The notes under the pieces: generated by a model
What the model saw: only the letters and a program-made list of their open reading frames with translations
Database searches by the model: none
What the model was told of the DNA's origin: nothing
NCBI GenBank assembly: GCA_022496805.1
Contig: CM040088.1
Coordinates: 10,075,001-10,139,000, forward strand
DNA from: Pohlia nutans
Lineage: Eukaryota; Streptophyta; Bryopsida; Bryales; Mniaceae
Reading direction: 5' to 3'
DNA length: 64,000 bases
Shown here: piece by piece, positions 35,790-47,588 of the stretch
Layout: the number at the start of each line of letters is the position of its first letter
How positions within the stretch are numbered: the first letter of the stretch is position 1
Program-made: the position numbers and the translations under genes

Positions 35790-37215
35790 CCTCCCTTAGA
35801 GGTGTCTCATACACCATTGAAAAGGTGCTCATGAGACCTTTCTACTGGTATAATACACGCCGCAAACTGAAAAAAATTGTGCCCGCAAATTGAAAAACCA
35901 ATCTTACGAGCAGCGGCTGGAGAAAAAAACTAGTCTGCCGCGCCACCTTGGGGGGGGGGGGGGGCGTCGCCGGCGACGCCCCCCCTAGGGGTGTTTCATA
36001 CACCACTGGAAAGGTGCTCTCGAGACCTTTCCAACGATATATTACACGCCCCAAACTGACAAAAATTGTGTCCGCAAATTGAAAAACCAATCCTGCGAGC
36101 AGCGGTTAGAGAAAAAAACTAGTCTGCCGCGCCACCCTTGGGGGGGGCGTCGCCGGCGACGCCCCCCCCCTAGGGGTGTCTCATACACCACTAGAAATGT
36201 GCTCTCAAGACCTTTCCAACGGTATTTTACACGCCCCAAACTGATAAAAATTATGTCCCCAAACTGAAAAACCAATCTTGCGACCAACGGATGGTGACAA
36301 AATTTTAAAAATGGGAGTCATGGCGTGGTGTGAAGCCACGCCATGATGCCTCGGTGGAACGCCACCCCCATTATGCAAGAAAAATTTGAAAAACGGGGGC
36401 CACGGCTTCACTATTCAAAAAAGATTTGAAAAAACGGGGGCCACGGCGTGGCGTCACGCCACGCCGTGACGCTTCGGTGCGCCACCTCTAGGGGGGGGCG
36501 TCACCAGGGACGCCCCCCCCCCCAGGGGTGGCGCGTCCTGGCCGCATTTTTCAAAAATATTTGAAAAATCGGGGCCATGGCGTGGCTTGACGCCACACCG
36601 TGACGCTTCGATGCGCTAACCCTAGGGGGGGCGTCGCCGGCGACGCCCCCCCAAGGGTGGCGCGGCAGACCAGATTTTTTCTCCATCCGCTGCTCGCAGG
36701 ATTAGTTTTTCACTTTGCGGACAGAATTTTTGTCAGTTTGGGGCGTGTAATATACCGTTGGAAAGGTCTCGAGAGCACCTTTTCAGTGGTGTATGAGACA
36801 CCCCTAGGGGGGGGCGTCGCCGGCGACGCCCCCCCCAAGGGTGGCGCGGCAGACTAGTATTTTTCTCTAACCGTTGCTCGCAGGATTGGTTTTTCAATTT
36901 GTAGACACAATTTTTGTCAGTTTGGGGCGTGTAATATATCGTTGGAAAGGTCTCGAGAGCACCTTTCCAGTGGTGTATGAGACACCCCTAGGAGGGGCGT
37001 CGCCGGCGACGCCCCTCCCAAGGGTGGCGCGGCATACTAGTTTTTTTCTCTAACGACTGCTCGCAGGATTGGTTTTTCAATTTGCCGACACAATTTTTGT
37101 CAGTTTCGGGCGTGTAATATACAGTTGGAAAGGTCTCAAGAGCACCTTTCCAGTGGTGTATGAAACACCCCTAGGGGGGCGTCACCGGCGACGCTCCCCC
37201 AAGGGTGGCACGGCA
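35790..37215. repeat. Inverted array of ~185-bp GC-rich repeats between divergent MULE genes
   Basis: Left-facing monomers start near 35801, 35990 and 36175 (GGTGTCTCATACACC). Right-facing monomers carry its complement near 36789, 36973 and 37156. Each has GGAAAGGTCTCGAGAGCACC or its complement, TCAGTTTGGGGCGTGTAA, and a G-run plus the perfect 18-bp palindrome GGCGTCGCCGGCGACGCC (35963, 36146, 36630, 36813, 36996). The centre (36300-36620) holds further palindromes such as CACGGCGTGGCGTCACGCC. It may serve as a bidirectional control region or protein-binding array; that is inference. Confidence 0.85.
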
Positions 37216-37284
37216 GAACCGCGGAAGAATTTCAATGCCGTCGTCGCTCGCCACGGACTTTAAAACCCTAACTTCAAGGGCTTC

Positions 37285-39111
37285 ATGGCTCACAGCGCGC
37301 ATGCAAATCAGAATGCTATATGCATTGTGTACGGAAGTGGAGATGCATCAGTCCCAATGCGATATAAAGAACGAACTTGTCTTTTCCATTGGGTTCATTC
37401 TTTGGAGAAGCACACCAAGGCTGACATCTGAGTTGATCTCGAAAACCAACATCCCATGCTCTGCAAGCAATACAAGACGGAGCCAGATTCCCGGTATCTC
37501 GCTATCCGACCTTGGTGGCTGTCCTCTGGAGCTACAATTGAAGATGGATCGAGACGTCTTGACCTCTAGCTTGCCTTTTGGCATTTTTGATACTGCCAAT
37601 GGGGAGGCTTTATGTAGCTGGTAAGCTCCTAAACCCTAACCTGTAAACCCAAATTCTCTATCATATGTTTCGTACCGCATTTCACATCCAAACTCTAAAG
37701 GTGCATTGCTTCCACTATACTAGGACCTCACAGAGGACGAGTTGGCTGAAATGCCGTCGTGCAACTTGGCCGAAAGTATCCACAACAAATGGAAACAACA
37801 ACCCGGTGATCGAGGATCAGACCTATTTGTCGGTACAGTTGATGACTTTGTCCGCTCCTTCATGCAGAGCGTCGCGTACTACCAATACCTCAAAGGAGAT
37901 AGAACAAGAACCGGCCCTACTAAAGAAGAACTGAAGCTTCGAATCGCACAAAAGTCTACAGAGCGCACGAGGAACTCAAAATTCCTACACAGCGCATTAG
38001 TGAAGATGCCGAGTGCTAAGGAGTTCTGCACTCGAATGCCTCAACTTGAAGGAGAGGAAGTCTTCCTCTCGTTGAAGCGGAAAGCAGACGTTCTAATGGG
38101 CTCGAAATTTGACACGCACAGACCTGATATGATCAGCATCTTGCGTCCTCGAGTCCAGACAAGATCTACACAAAACAACGCCCTAAACCTCCCACCGTCT
38201 CCAATGGGGCTGGAGGACTCTCCCCAAGTATTAGAGAAGTTAGATGTGCAAGTGCAGGTACCAGCCCACACCCTTGCGGCAGCCCTAAACCACGTTACTT
38301 CCGTGCAAGAAATGGCTTGCAACGAGAGTCAATGGCACATTGCTAGGCTTCCAAAATCATCTGCAAAGGCTTGTTTCGCGCAGCAGGCTGTCACTAAGAA
38401 AAAGTGCATTGCTCGAATCATACAGGACAAAAAATCTACCGTTGTTCCTACGTACACAGGCTTGATGGACAATTACAGGAAAAACCGCAAGGACCGCATG
38501 CAATTTTTCTTCTGCAACGACGACATTGAGAGGTGTATCAAAGGAACTCGCAGAAAGTGGGTTATGTCCCGCCCGGAGGTCCTCGAGATCTGGCCCGTCA
38601 ATAACGGCACTAACCTAAGTACACTTAAGGAGATACTTACTCTAAAAAATGCTGGTTTTCGACTTCCACGGCGGGAGGTCATATCGCCGCAAAGGCTTAA
38701 CTGTGAAGGATTTAGGGGTTTAGGGTTTAGAGTAAAGTGCCCGTAGAAGCTCACAGAAACCAGTGGGAGAGCGCTCGCAACGTGAAGGCAACAATTGTCC
38801 GAGTTAACCTCCTTCCATATCCGGGTCTAGGAGCAATCGTTGTCCTACAATCTGGAGTTGAGCCTAACGCAAACATTTACAATATCACTCTCTGCAATTT
38901 CCCGGCTTGTACGTGCCCACATTATCATAGTATGACTTCTTCTGCAATTGGAAGGCGTGACATGTACGTCAACTGCAAGCACCTTTACTATGTCTTTCGC
39001 TTCTTTTGCAAGCTAGACTACAAAGTGGACACTTTCATCTATGCCCCCACTCTAAGCATAGACAAAGTCCAGCATATTCTGGTAGCTGCAGGGATTATCA
39101 AGATTCCTTAG
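37285..39111 (+). pseudogene. Decayed MULE transposase with SWIM zinc finger
   Basis: The frame from 37285 reads NQNAICIVYGSGD and then MRYKERTCLFHWVHSLEKHT, typical MULE transposase text. It is broken by TGA at 37429, TAG at 37567 and more stops up to 37623. A plausible intron (GT at 37624, AG before 37730) leads to a long open stretch (37730-38706) with NLAESIHNKWKQQ, a MULE C-terminal signature, and FRLPRREVISP. The frame shifts at a telomere-like insert (38711-38730). It then continues to 39111 with a SWIM finger, C-T-C then C-K-H (cysteines at 38908, 38914 and 38974; histidine at 38980). Several stops could come from CGA to TGA or CAG to TAG changes. Catalytic acidic residues cannot be confirmed. 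Confidence 0.72.
38711..38730. repeat. Telomere-like motif at a transposase frame break
   Basis: TTTAGGGG, TTTAGGG and TTTAG follow one another exactly where the transposase frame shifts. This may be a filler from double-strand break repair or a coincidental motif. Confidence 0.6.
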
Positions 39112-39603
39112 TTCTAGATGCCATGTTTTGTCATGGCTTGGAAACCCCAAACCGAAGATTGGTTAATGGACTGCTGAGGTAGTTTTGTGGTTTAGGGGGG
39201 GAGTAGAATCATAGATTCTATTACAAAGTACAACACTATAAATTGTAGATGATTGGAGTACTTGCCTACCAAGTGTGACTTCAATGATCATTTATTCACA
39301 AAAAAAAACTTAAAAATATACTACCATATGTTAGACCAATTATATTCATTTATATTGTTTTGCCAAACCTTTTCCAAATTGACAGCAAAAATTTACATTC
39401 TGCACTGCTAACACACGGTCTTAGGTCCAGCGGTCATAGGTCCCCTAAAATTACTATAAATAATAAAACCCTATTTTTAGAAATGTTTTTTCTAAAAATA
39501 ACGCCAAAATTTTAATTTAGCAAGATTGTATGCTCTCCGCTCTCCAAATCACCGCTCTTCGCTCTTACGCTCTCCGTTCTACGCTCGCACGGTAGCATCG
39601 TTG

Positions 39604-39612
39604 TATGAAAAC
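39604..39612. repeat. 9-bp target site duplication, right
   Basis: TATGAAAAC, identical to 33410-33418. Confidence 0.85.
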
Positions 39613-39668
39613 CTCCAAATGGTTTCTTTACATAAGGATGGTTTTTCCAAATTACTTGAGAATCTTAT

Positions 39669-39823
39669 CACAAGTAGAAAACCCTGTTAGAGATAACATA
39701 GATATGTAATGTTGAATGTGTCAAGGATAAACAAGATAACATGATTTTTGCGCTTTCTTGTTTATCCATAACACATTCAATGTGACATTTTCATGTTATA
39801 TATAACAAAGTTTTCTACTAGTG
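39669..39823. mobile_element. CACTA MITE, 155 bp, with TSD
   Basis: It starts CACAAGTAGAAAAC and ends GTTTTCTACTAGTG, and most of the interior is also inverted-repeated (AAACAAGATAACATG and related text). TAT lies on both sides (39666-39668 and 39824-39826). It is inserted about 60 bp beyond the MULE. Confidence 0.78.
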
Positions 39824-42140
39824 TATGTGTTATGTAGTATAAGAACATCCGCACTCATGCCGTGAACTGATCTAGCACGTTGGAAAATTGAATGATAGTT
39901 CACGTTAGTGGCCTATCAAATAACCTCTGAACCCTTGATCATAGCGTGTTAAATAATGATTCTTCAAATCTAATTTTAGTTCAATATATCCCACATTCTA
40001 CATGTGATTGGTCCATTGACTATTTGATGTACACATTTGGTGTGAGGGTGGGGAATTGTAAGTTCAAGTGCTCTTCAAATACATATAAACAATTTTAGCG
40101 TGTGAGTTTTACAGTAGCTTGCAAGGGTGCAGATGCTCTAATTCATGCCAGCAGTGATTGGCCAGGTGGCGTAAAACATATCACTTCCTACTGTACAGGA
40201 ACCTTTTCAACCACAGTAAAGTTTGTTTTTCCATTGGAGAAAAAATGAAGTACAACTCCCCAAAGTTAACATTGTCTATCAATACGCACAACAACCAAAG
40301 TGCAAGCAACGTATGATGTACAGCTCGGTCAGTAGCTCACCAGATTGAAGAAACTACACCTCAAATGTACAGCTCAGTAGCTCACCAGATTGTAGAAACT
40401 ACACCTCAACTACAGGGCACGTGCACATCAAGCCCAGAAGAATGGGCCAACATTAGCAAGCTGTGATTGCGAGAGCAGTAAGTTATGGTTTTGCATGTCC
40501 ATAGATAGCAGCCATGCTGATGCAAAGTCAGTAAATTATTCATGCATGAACAGTAAATCAATAGAGTAAGTTGTAAGTTATAGGAGAATGTTATGAAATC
40601 TTAGCTGACACCTTAAATTAAAACAATTATTTTTTGTCACAACCTTGGTGTCCAAAATCTTGTGCATGGATCTACCTGGCTAGATGGAAGTTAACTTAGC
40701 TCCTACTCTCACTGTTCTCCCGCCCCTCCCTTGGGACCTGGGCGGATTGTTTTTTCTCCGTTCTGCACTTAATTCCATGGTTTCCATTTTGAAAAAATGC
40801 ATAAAAAATGTTGTGCATGGGCATGTGCATAGACAGCAGCCATGCTGATGCAGAAGGCAGTAAAGTAATCATACATGTATCAACAGAGCAGTAAGTCGAG
40901 GTTGTGCATGTCCATAGATAGCAACGCATCAATATTTATATATTTCCGCCTTTCCATTGCTATCTATGGACATGCACAATATGTAAAGGTATATATAGTA
41001 AACCAAACAGTAAATGAGGAGGAACTTAGCTGGACTGGACTATGAGGAAGTGACAGAAAAGAACAGCGCTGGTGTCTAAAATAGTCCTCTAACTTGGAGG
41101 AGCGTCCCTTGCTCAAGGCTGCGGAAGAGGCTCCGGAGCAGGACCAGGCAGTTAACTAGCTCCACATTTCAATGGGAGCCTCTAAGAGCATGTAGATCAG
41201 AAATCTCTGCAACTCTTTAGAAACCTCCGCTAACTTAGCAGTTCGCCAGACTCGTACCAACTCCTCGCTAGAAACCTCTCATCGTCTCTCTCTCTCTCGC
41301 TCGCACCAGCAGCTGACCAATCCATGTTTACAAGTGGCGGTACCTGATTCATAACTCTTGGTTCGGATATATCTAACTTAGAGGAGATTCTATATATTAG
41401 CTGAGTTGAGTGTCTCTCTCTTTGCGTGGAGGTGATTGAACCGGCCTGATCGCCTATTGTGCTTGCAGTATGATTTTAGAACAACTGAGTTCGATCTAGT
41501 TGCATTGACCCTGCTAGCTTCAGTTTCAAAGCTGCACACAGGAATTCGTTTCTTTGTACTTTCATTCCCAGCGACCAGTTTCAGTGACAAGACGGACGCC
41601 GAGTGTGTGTTTTCCCAGAAAATAGGGATCTTGAGTTGCTCAATGGCGTAGTGTGTTCTTGAGTAACAATGAGTTTATATATATGTATATATTCCAAGTG
41701 AGGGGTATTTGCCATTGTTTCCATAGCCGCATTAATCTCTGGTAGATCCTGAGAATGATGGAAATGATTTTCTCAGTCATGAGAGATCGTTAATTGTGAT
41801 TAGTGCTCGCCTGGTTAACTTACAGCGTTTTTTTTGTTTTTGAAACAAATGGATGCTTTATTTCCATTGTAACTTACGTCGTTTTAACGACGATTGATAT
41901 GCCTAGTGCTTCATTACTGGAACTAATAAATTAGTCTTGAAAAAGAAGAAGAAGAAAGAGGAGGTGCATTTCACCCTGATTAGGGGGTAATGCAAACCCG
42001 TTTGTGTATAAACAAATTGAAAGAAAAGAAGAATCTGAAAGGAGTGTTATTAACTAGGGGGAATTAATGTGAGACTGTATTGGGAACAGTCTAACTAGCA
42101 TTACAAGTGCAAACAGACTAGTACATATATTGTGGGATTG
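39824..42140. other. Upstream region of the 872-residue gene, with local repeats
   Basis: Two copies of a roughly 54-bp unit (GTAGCTCACCAGATTG) lie at 40320-40410. Copies of CATGTCCATAGATAGCA occur near 40495 and 40906, with an inverted copy (TGCTATCTATGGACATGCA) near 40958. A CT microsatellite (TCTCTCTCTCTCGCTCGC) at 41284-41303 is a common plant 5'-flank feature. A T-run then TTTTTGAAACAAATGGATGC at 41829-41865 may be a LINE 3' scrap. The transcription start and any 5' UTR intron are not determined. Confidence 0.4.
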
Positions 42141-45100
42141 ATGAGTGGAGAAGAGGCTCCAGCGCCGGAGGACAGGAAGCTGTCGGCTGTGAAGAGCTGG
42201 TTCACGCGGAGTGTCAGTTTCGGAGGAGTCCATGGCTCCTCCACTGCGTTGGCTGCGGCTGCGGCGTCCAAGGGTCTTTCCGAAGGCAATGGTCATAATG
42301 GAGAGGATCAAGAGGCCTGGGGAGGCTTTAACATCACCTTGAAGCAGCTCTCTATGAGGTAAGAAACAGTTTTTTCTTTTAAGAAAAAAAGGACAAACCA
42401 TACATGTTTGATCAATTCACTCTTTGTTGGGAAAGAAACAAGCACAGACGATCGAGCATTGTCTGTTCCAATGGCCTCCCATTCTCTGGTGATCGAGCAA
42501 GCTCACATGCTTCTATTCTAGACTGAACAATGTGAGCTCTTGTTTGATTGGAGGGGTTACTTGCACTGTGTTAGTTTTAGAACCTCTCGCTTCTGCAATG
42601 TAGAAATCAACTTGTATAGTGAGAAAGCACAGAAATTATTGGAGAAACGAAATCTGAACTCGTGGCTAATCATATACGTAATACGGTAACAGAAAGGGAT
42701 TAGAGACCGTGATACATTGGGATGTTTTGATACTACCGGAAGAGTTGGAAATGGGAGCTCTTAACCCCATCATTGAGCTTTGCAACGGTGGCGTTATTTT
42801 CTCATTTTACCTCGGTTTTCTGATTGCAATACATCATTTAAAACCTCTTGTTCTATACTACAAGATCAACAGTGTCAATCGTGTCAAACGGAAGTCATTT
42901 TCAGACAAACAAACAGATGATTTGAAGCAGGGGTCCAATTTTCCTACACTACAGAAAATACACAGTGGACGCTTCGGGGTTAACATAATTTTTTTTGTAT
43001 TACTTGGTTGTGCGCAGGAGGTCGAAGGCGGGCAATGAGAATAGCTATGAGCGAGAGACTGCGCTTGGGAGCCCTTCCATGACGCCCAGAAACGTCACGC
43101 CTTTAGTACCTCTGACGCCCCTCCGATGGAAATCGAGCCCCCCGGAACCCGAAGAGCAGGAGAAATCCGCGGTTGCAGTGGAACGCAGCTCCAGACTGGG
43201 ACTCCGTGTTACAAACTCCAGCGACAACAATATTACAGTGCAGGTGCAAACGGAGGAACAGGATTCAGACCATATCCACGCAACCCCTTTCGAAGGATTT
43301 CACCCTCAACAGACAACAGCAGATGAAGATGAAGACGATGAGTCGTCGTCGTCATCGGCTATGGAGTCACCACCCGGTGAAGACATGTACGAAAGAAACC
43401 AGCTCTCATCATTTTTGTTCTACTCTGCTCCCGTATTAGGTTATGCTTGCTTTGTCATTTTGGTTACACTTATTTCGATTGTATTTTGCAGGAAACCCTC
43501 CTCAGGCGAGGATGTGATGACGATGACGATTGATTTTTTACGCGTGAGGCTCTTAGCAGAACGCTCTGCATCCAAGGTCGCAAAGCAACGTATTCACGAG
43601 CTCAGTAGAAAGGTGCGTGCTCCCTGTTGGAATTAGGTTACCCATATGGTAATTAAGTTACTTATGAGGGAACTGATAGACCAAGCGTTTATGAATCCAA
43701 GTTAGTTAGAACACCAAAATAGTAGTAGTCTAGTTAGTCTGTACATATTCTAAGTATGTAGACAGACAATACTAGGACTATAAGTGTGGCTTGGTAGGTG
43801 AAGGAGATCAAAACTTCTAATCGACAAGATCTCACTTCTATGGTTGGGTGGCAAGTCACACAGTAAACATTATTTACCATTTGTGCACATTGTCATTCTT
43901 AATATTTCACTCCCTGATTAGATCGACGTGGGTACCAACCAGATTCTAAGCATATTAGAGCGCTGTCTTTGGATTTTGAGTGTTGCATTCAATTTTCCTA
44001 CACAGGTGATGGAGCTGGAACTCAAGTTGGAGCAAGTGATTGAAGAAAAGAACAAGGCCGAGAAGTCTGCTGAAGAAGCTCTTCTGAAGTTATTGACTGG
44101 TACGGGCTTTTAGAGATAAATTCTTGAATTATAGTCTTCTGATAGTAGAGTTTTATATCACTTTTTGGGAAGCGGGTAAGTTGTGTGTATTAAGTTTATC
44201 AAATATTTCTAAAGCGACTATTCGTGCACGCAGGAGATTTTGCACAGGTCGCTGATTGCACAGCTCGAGCGGCACAGAACAGAGCTGCCTTCAGCTCGCA
44301 TAATATTACTGCAGCTGGCTCTGGATCTGGGGGTGAGGAAATCAAGGAGGAGCTCCTAAGTGTCGGTGATTTTTCCAGAACGGCCTCTATTGCCAGTTCC
44401 GTAGAAAGCAAGGACTCAAGAAAATCCCAAGGCCGAAATGAAAAGGAGGCCAATGGACATGCTGATCTTTGGGTCACGCCCAAAAACATGTTTGTGTGTG
44501 ACGGAGAGTCGCCAAAGAAGCAGGAGAAGAGGTCAGTTGAGATTTACATTTTTCCTAACAATTTTCCCCTTTTATTACTATGAAGAAGAGACAAAATCGT
44601 GCACATGGGTTGATTGACTTATCCAAGCATGTATGTATGGTTGGTGTGCAGGGCTGCTATTGAAAATCGGTTGCAGAGCATGTGGACTCAAATTTGTGCA
44701 GATATGTCTGCTCTTGCAGGGGATGGAAGTCAAGAAGCGCTTGCGCAGGAGCAACTGATGAATTGGATGGATCAAGTGCCTGCGGTTCTTCAGAACAGAG
44801 TGCCTCAGAAGTCACCCGAAGATATGATATCACAAGGTATCAATCTCGACAATACTAATATTTTCTTAAATTCTGATCAATTCTTTGTCTTCCATGAAGA
44901 CAATAGAGTTATCCGTAAGGTCTAGCAAAACCTTACTAGAAGAGAAAAAGACAAGGCAAAACTGGTTTTTTAGTTTCAAAGGCAGTTTTGTCTCCGTTTT
45001 TTTTTAACCAACAAGGTTGCACTGCGATGTCAAGGAGATTAGATCCTACCACCTCTCCGATGCAAGAGAAGCTCTTAAATTTAGCAATCGGGTTCGTGGC

Positions 45101-47588
45101 TTCGATCTTTTGCATACTGAAGTGAGAGGACTTCCCTAACTTGCAGATACGGAACTCACTCTTTCACCACCGGAAGGTATACAAGACAAAGCGCATGTGC
45201 GCGCGAGAAGCGATGCGGAGATAATGCTGGAAGAATACGAAGCGCATAAGAGAGTCCAAAGAGAATGGGAGAGGAATTACTACGAGTCCAAACAAAGACT
45301 GGAGCAATCCAAGGGAACCAGAAACCAGGGTCACGGATCCGAGCAATCAGAAGATTCAGCACTGGTGGCTCACCGAAGCAAAAGCTCCATTGACTTCAGG
45401 CACCATCCTCACCTCCAGTTTGAATCATGGGCTGCAGATCATAACAGTCGGTATAATTCTAATGCTCACCCGGATCACCGACAGCGATTGGCATATGACC
45501 CTCCCCTCATGGAGCATCCAGCCGAGCGTCCACTACGGTACATTTCGTTCCTTCCTGTTGCAGAGACTTCCACATCCTAAAAGACCAAGGATTCATGGTT
45601 TTAAACTGACAAATTCAATTGATCATATTGTGAAAAATATAATTTAATTGGGACCAGATTTTATATCATTAGTATCAATGAACATTGCATGTATTGGTCA
45701 AAAAACAAATAAATTGAACAAAAATAAGCCTCGGAACTGCTCAAACAAAATGAGCCCAATTTGGGCTTCTTGGTCCTTCAGGGGTTAAGACTGTGCATAA
45801 GTATGTTTACATACAAGACATGTCATGGTAGGATTTGCCAACAGTCACGTGAGTATGACATCATGTTTTGTATTTTTGTAATTTTTTTAGTCTCATCAAG
45901 AGGTGTATGTTGAATCAGGGCGCATGAACCAGAGAGTCGAGAATGGCAGCAAGAGTATGAGGACAATTATTTGCAGCAGTCAGGGTCCCAACAAAGCGTC
46001 AGACGTCAGATTGGGTACCCTGATGCCCAAAGAAGATCTTCTGTAACCCGGTCAGCAGAGGATCCATTCAGAAATCCGCAACACGGTAATGGGGCTGTGC
46101 ATCCCATGTGGGATTACCGTGTCGGCTTGGGTCCAACACACGGTTACAGGTACTGACAGATCCTAAATTGCTCTTGAACATGGTATACTTCGAACTATAA
46201 TTAACGTTTTTAGTAGGTGTAAGTAGACACGGTTGTTCTAATCCGGAAAATAAAATCAAAATTAAAATGACAGGCTCCTCGCAATAATTTCCCATCCTAC
46301 ACTCTAATTGATGCAGGCCAAGAGATTCGTACAGTCAGTCAGAGAATCAGTACAGCCATAGCCATCGGTCAGCTGACAGGAGCAACTGGCCAACTGAAGA
46401 AGACAACAGAAGTTACCAGCAAGGGTTGAGCGGGGAGATCCGTGATTTGTCCTATCATCCTGGAAAAGCAGCTCACAACAGCTTTGGCAATGGTGACTCT
46501 CAGCAATCGTACGAAGTAGACAGTTTGCGATCTAGGCATGAGACCCGGCACCAGCATGACATGTATCTTGATGCTAAGGTTAGCCAACCACATGAATCCT
46601 TTCTTTTCTAATAATATTTCATCTAACAGGAGACTGAAACATATGTTTATGTAGTCATCGTATATTTACGCCAAAGTTCTATTGAGAGACAATGATAAAA
46701 CCAATATTGGAGGTGGTATACATGATTCTCAAAATCAAATGCACTCGTTATATATGCAAGATATTGGAGTGTTGCATGTAGGTCGACCAGTGTGATTACC
46801 ACCTCTTGTCTCTGTTTTCTTTCTTTCATGTAGTTTGTAAATGAGTTACTGGTTGTCTTCTGTTCAGCTTACTCATTCTTCAGAAGCTTAATGATCAGTA
46901 TTTAGATGAATTATTGTGTCATATTTATGATTCTACAAAATTGATCATTAGCAATCAACTGACCATCCTATCCTTGTAATCCTTATGGTCAGATTCTAAT
47001 GCCTTTGGTGCTACTGAATGTTTGTAGACCAATGGGCCACCTCACCACCACAACAACAATGCTGGCAAAGCAGCAACGGACCCGAAACTCTACCTTGGGT
47101 ATGGACCTGCGTATGATGCCCCAAGAGAACATGCCCCCATGCAACCATTGCAGCAGGACCAAGCATCGAGGAACAAGAGTAGCATTACGGATGTATTGCT
47201 TGCCCTAAAAAAGGCCAAAGCCAACATTCAGAAGTCAGAGCATGTTCCGTACACAGGCATTACAAATCAACCCAGGTAACTAGTCAACTGTCTTATTGTT
47301 ATTTTTTTTGTTACCTACATTATTTCTCTTCTATGAATGAAAAACTCTCACTCATTGTACTCACGGGTGTGCTCTGCCTCATGCAGAGCTGGCTCGGAGC
47401 CGAAATACGGCTTGTGGACTGCGGAACACGATGATTTGGGAGCTGCCAGGATACGACCCTCAAACTCCGCTCCCTCTCTAAATTACAACCCCACTGCCAT
47501 GGACCTCAAGCCTCCTGCAGCAGCCAATGGTCGTTCCAGTTATGTCGATCAACTTACTGTTGGAAAAGGGATCGATTTTTTCTTCTGA
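42141..47588 (+). CDS. 872-residue coiled-coil protein of unknown function, 11 exons
   Basis: Exons: 42141-42358, 43018-43386, 43492-43612, 44006-44099, 44234-44531, 44652-44836, 45147-45537, 45919-46149, 46317-46578, 47028-47275, 47387-47588. All borders are GT/AG and in phase, giving 872 codons plus TGA. The ATG at 42141 follows an in-frame GTG that I did not use. Residues 14-25 read LSAVKSWFTRSV. An acidic serine run (EDEDDESSSSS) lies near 175-190. Residues about 205-267 form a coiled coil (DFLRVRLLAERSASKVAKQR, LELKLEQVIEEKNKAEK). REWERNYYESK (about 466) and REWQQEYEDN (about 566) repeat a motif. The C-terminal block ITDVLLALKKAKANIQ lies at 776-791. This order resembles a conserved plant-only family of unknown function as I recall it; I cannot name it safely. 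No membrane segment or signal peptide survives once the 105-bp intron (43387-43491) is removed. Confidence 0.85.
42761..42983. mobile_element. TTAA-flanked MITE (family G) in intron 1
   Basis: It starts TTAACCCCATCATTGAGC and ends GGACGCTTCGGGGTTAA. It lies 34 bp before the acceptor of exon 2 of the 872-residue gene. It is homologous to 12790-12992 (ACCTCGGTTTTCTGATTGCA). Confidence 0.7.
45574..45788. mobile_element. TTAA-type MITE (family B) in intron 7, left end degraded
   Basis: It begins near CCTAAAAGACCAAGGATTC and ends TTGGTCCTTCAGGGGTTAA. It is inserted about 36 bp after the exon 7 donor. The interior matches 47867-48096 inverted. Confidence 0.65.

Larger units (their letters stand above)
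33419..39603. mobile_element. 6.2-kb MULE-type DNA transposon with two divergent genes
   Basis: It is bounded by the 9-bp duplication TATGAAAAC. The ends are imperfect inverted repeats: the left reads GCGCTAGTATGTGAGC and the complement of the right reads GATGCTACCGTGCGAGC. Both ends then carry clusters of GAGAGCG-type motifs, and further in CCTATGACCG (left, about 33517; right, inverted, about 39435). Inside are a methyltransferase-like gene reading left, an inverted repeat array, and a decayed MULE transposase with a SWIM finger reading right. The stops in the transposase mean this copy is probably not autonomous. Confidence 0.8.

Noticed and set aside
33410..39612. Helitron or retrotransposon as the origin of the 6-kb element
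   Set aside because: A 9-bp direct duplication, inverted ends and a MULE transposase with SWIM finger fit MULE; no Rep/helicase, integrase or LTRs were seen.
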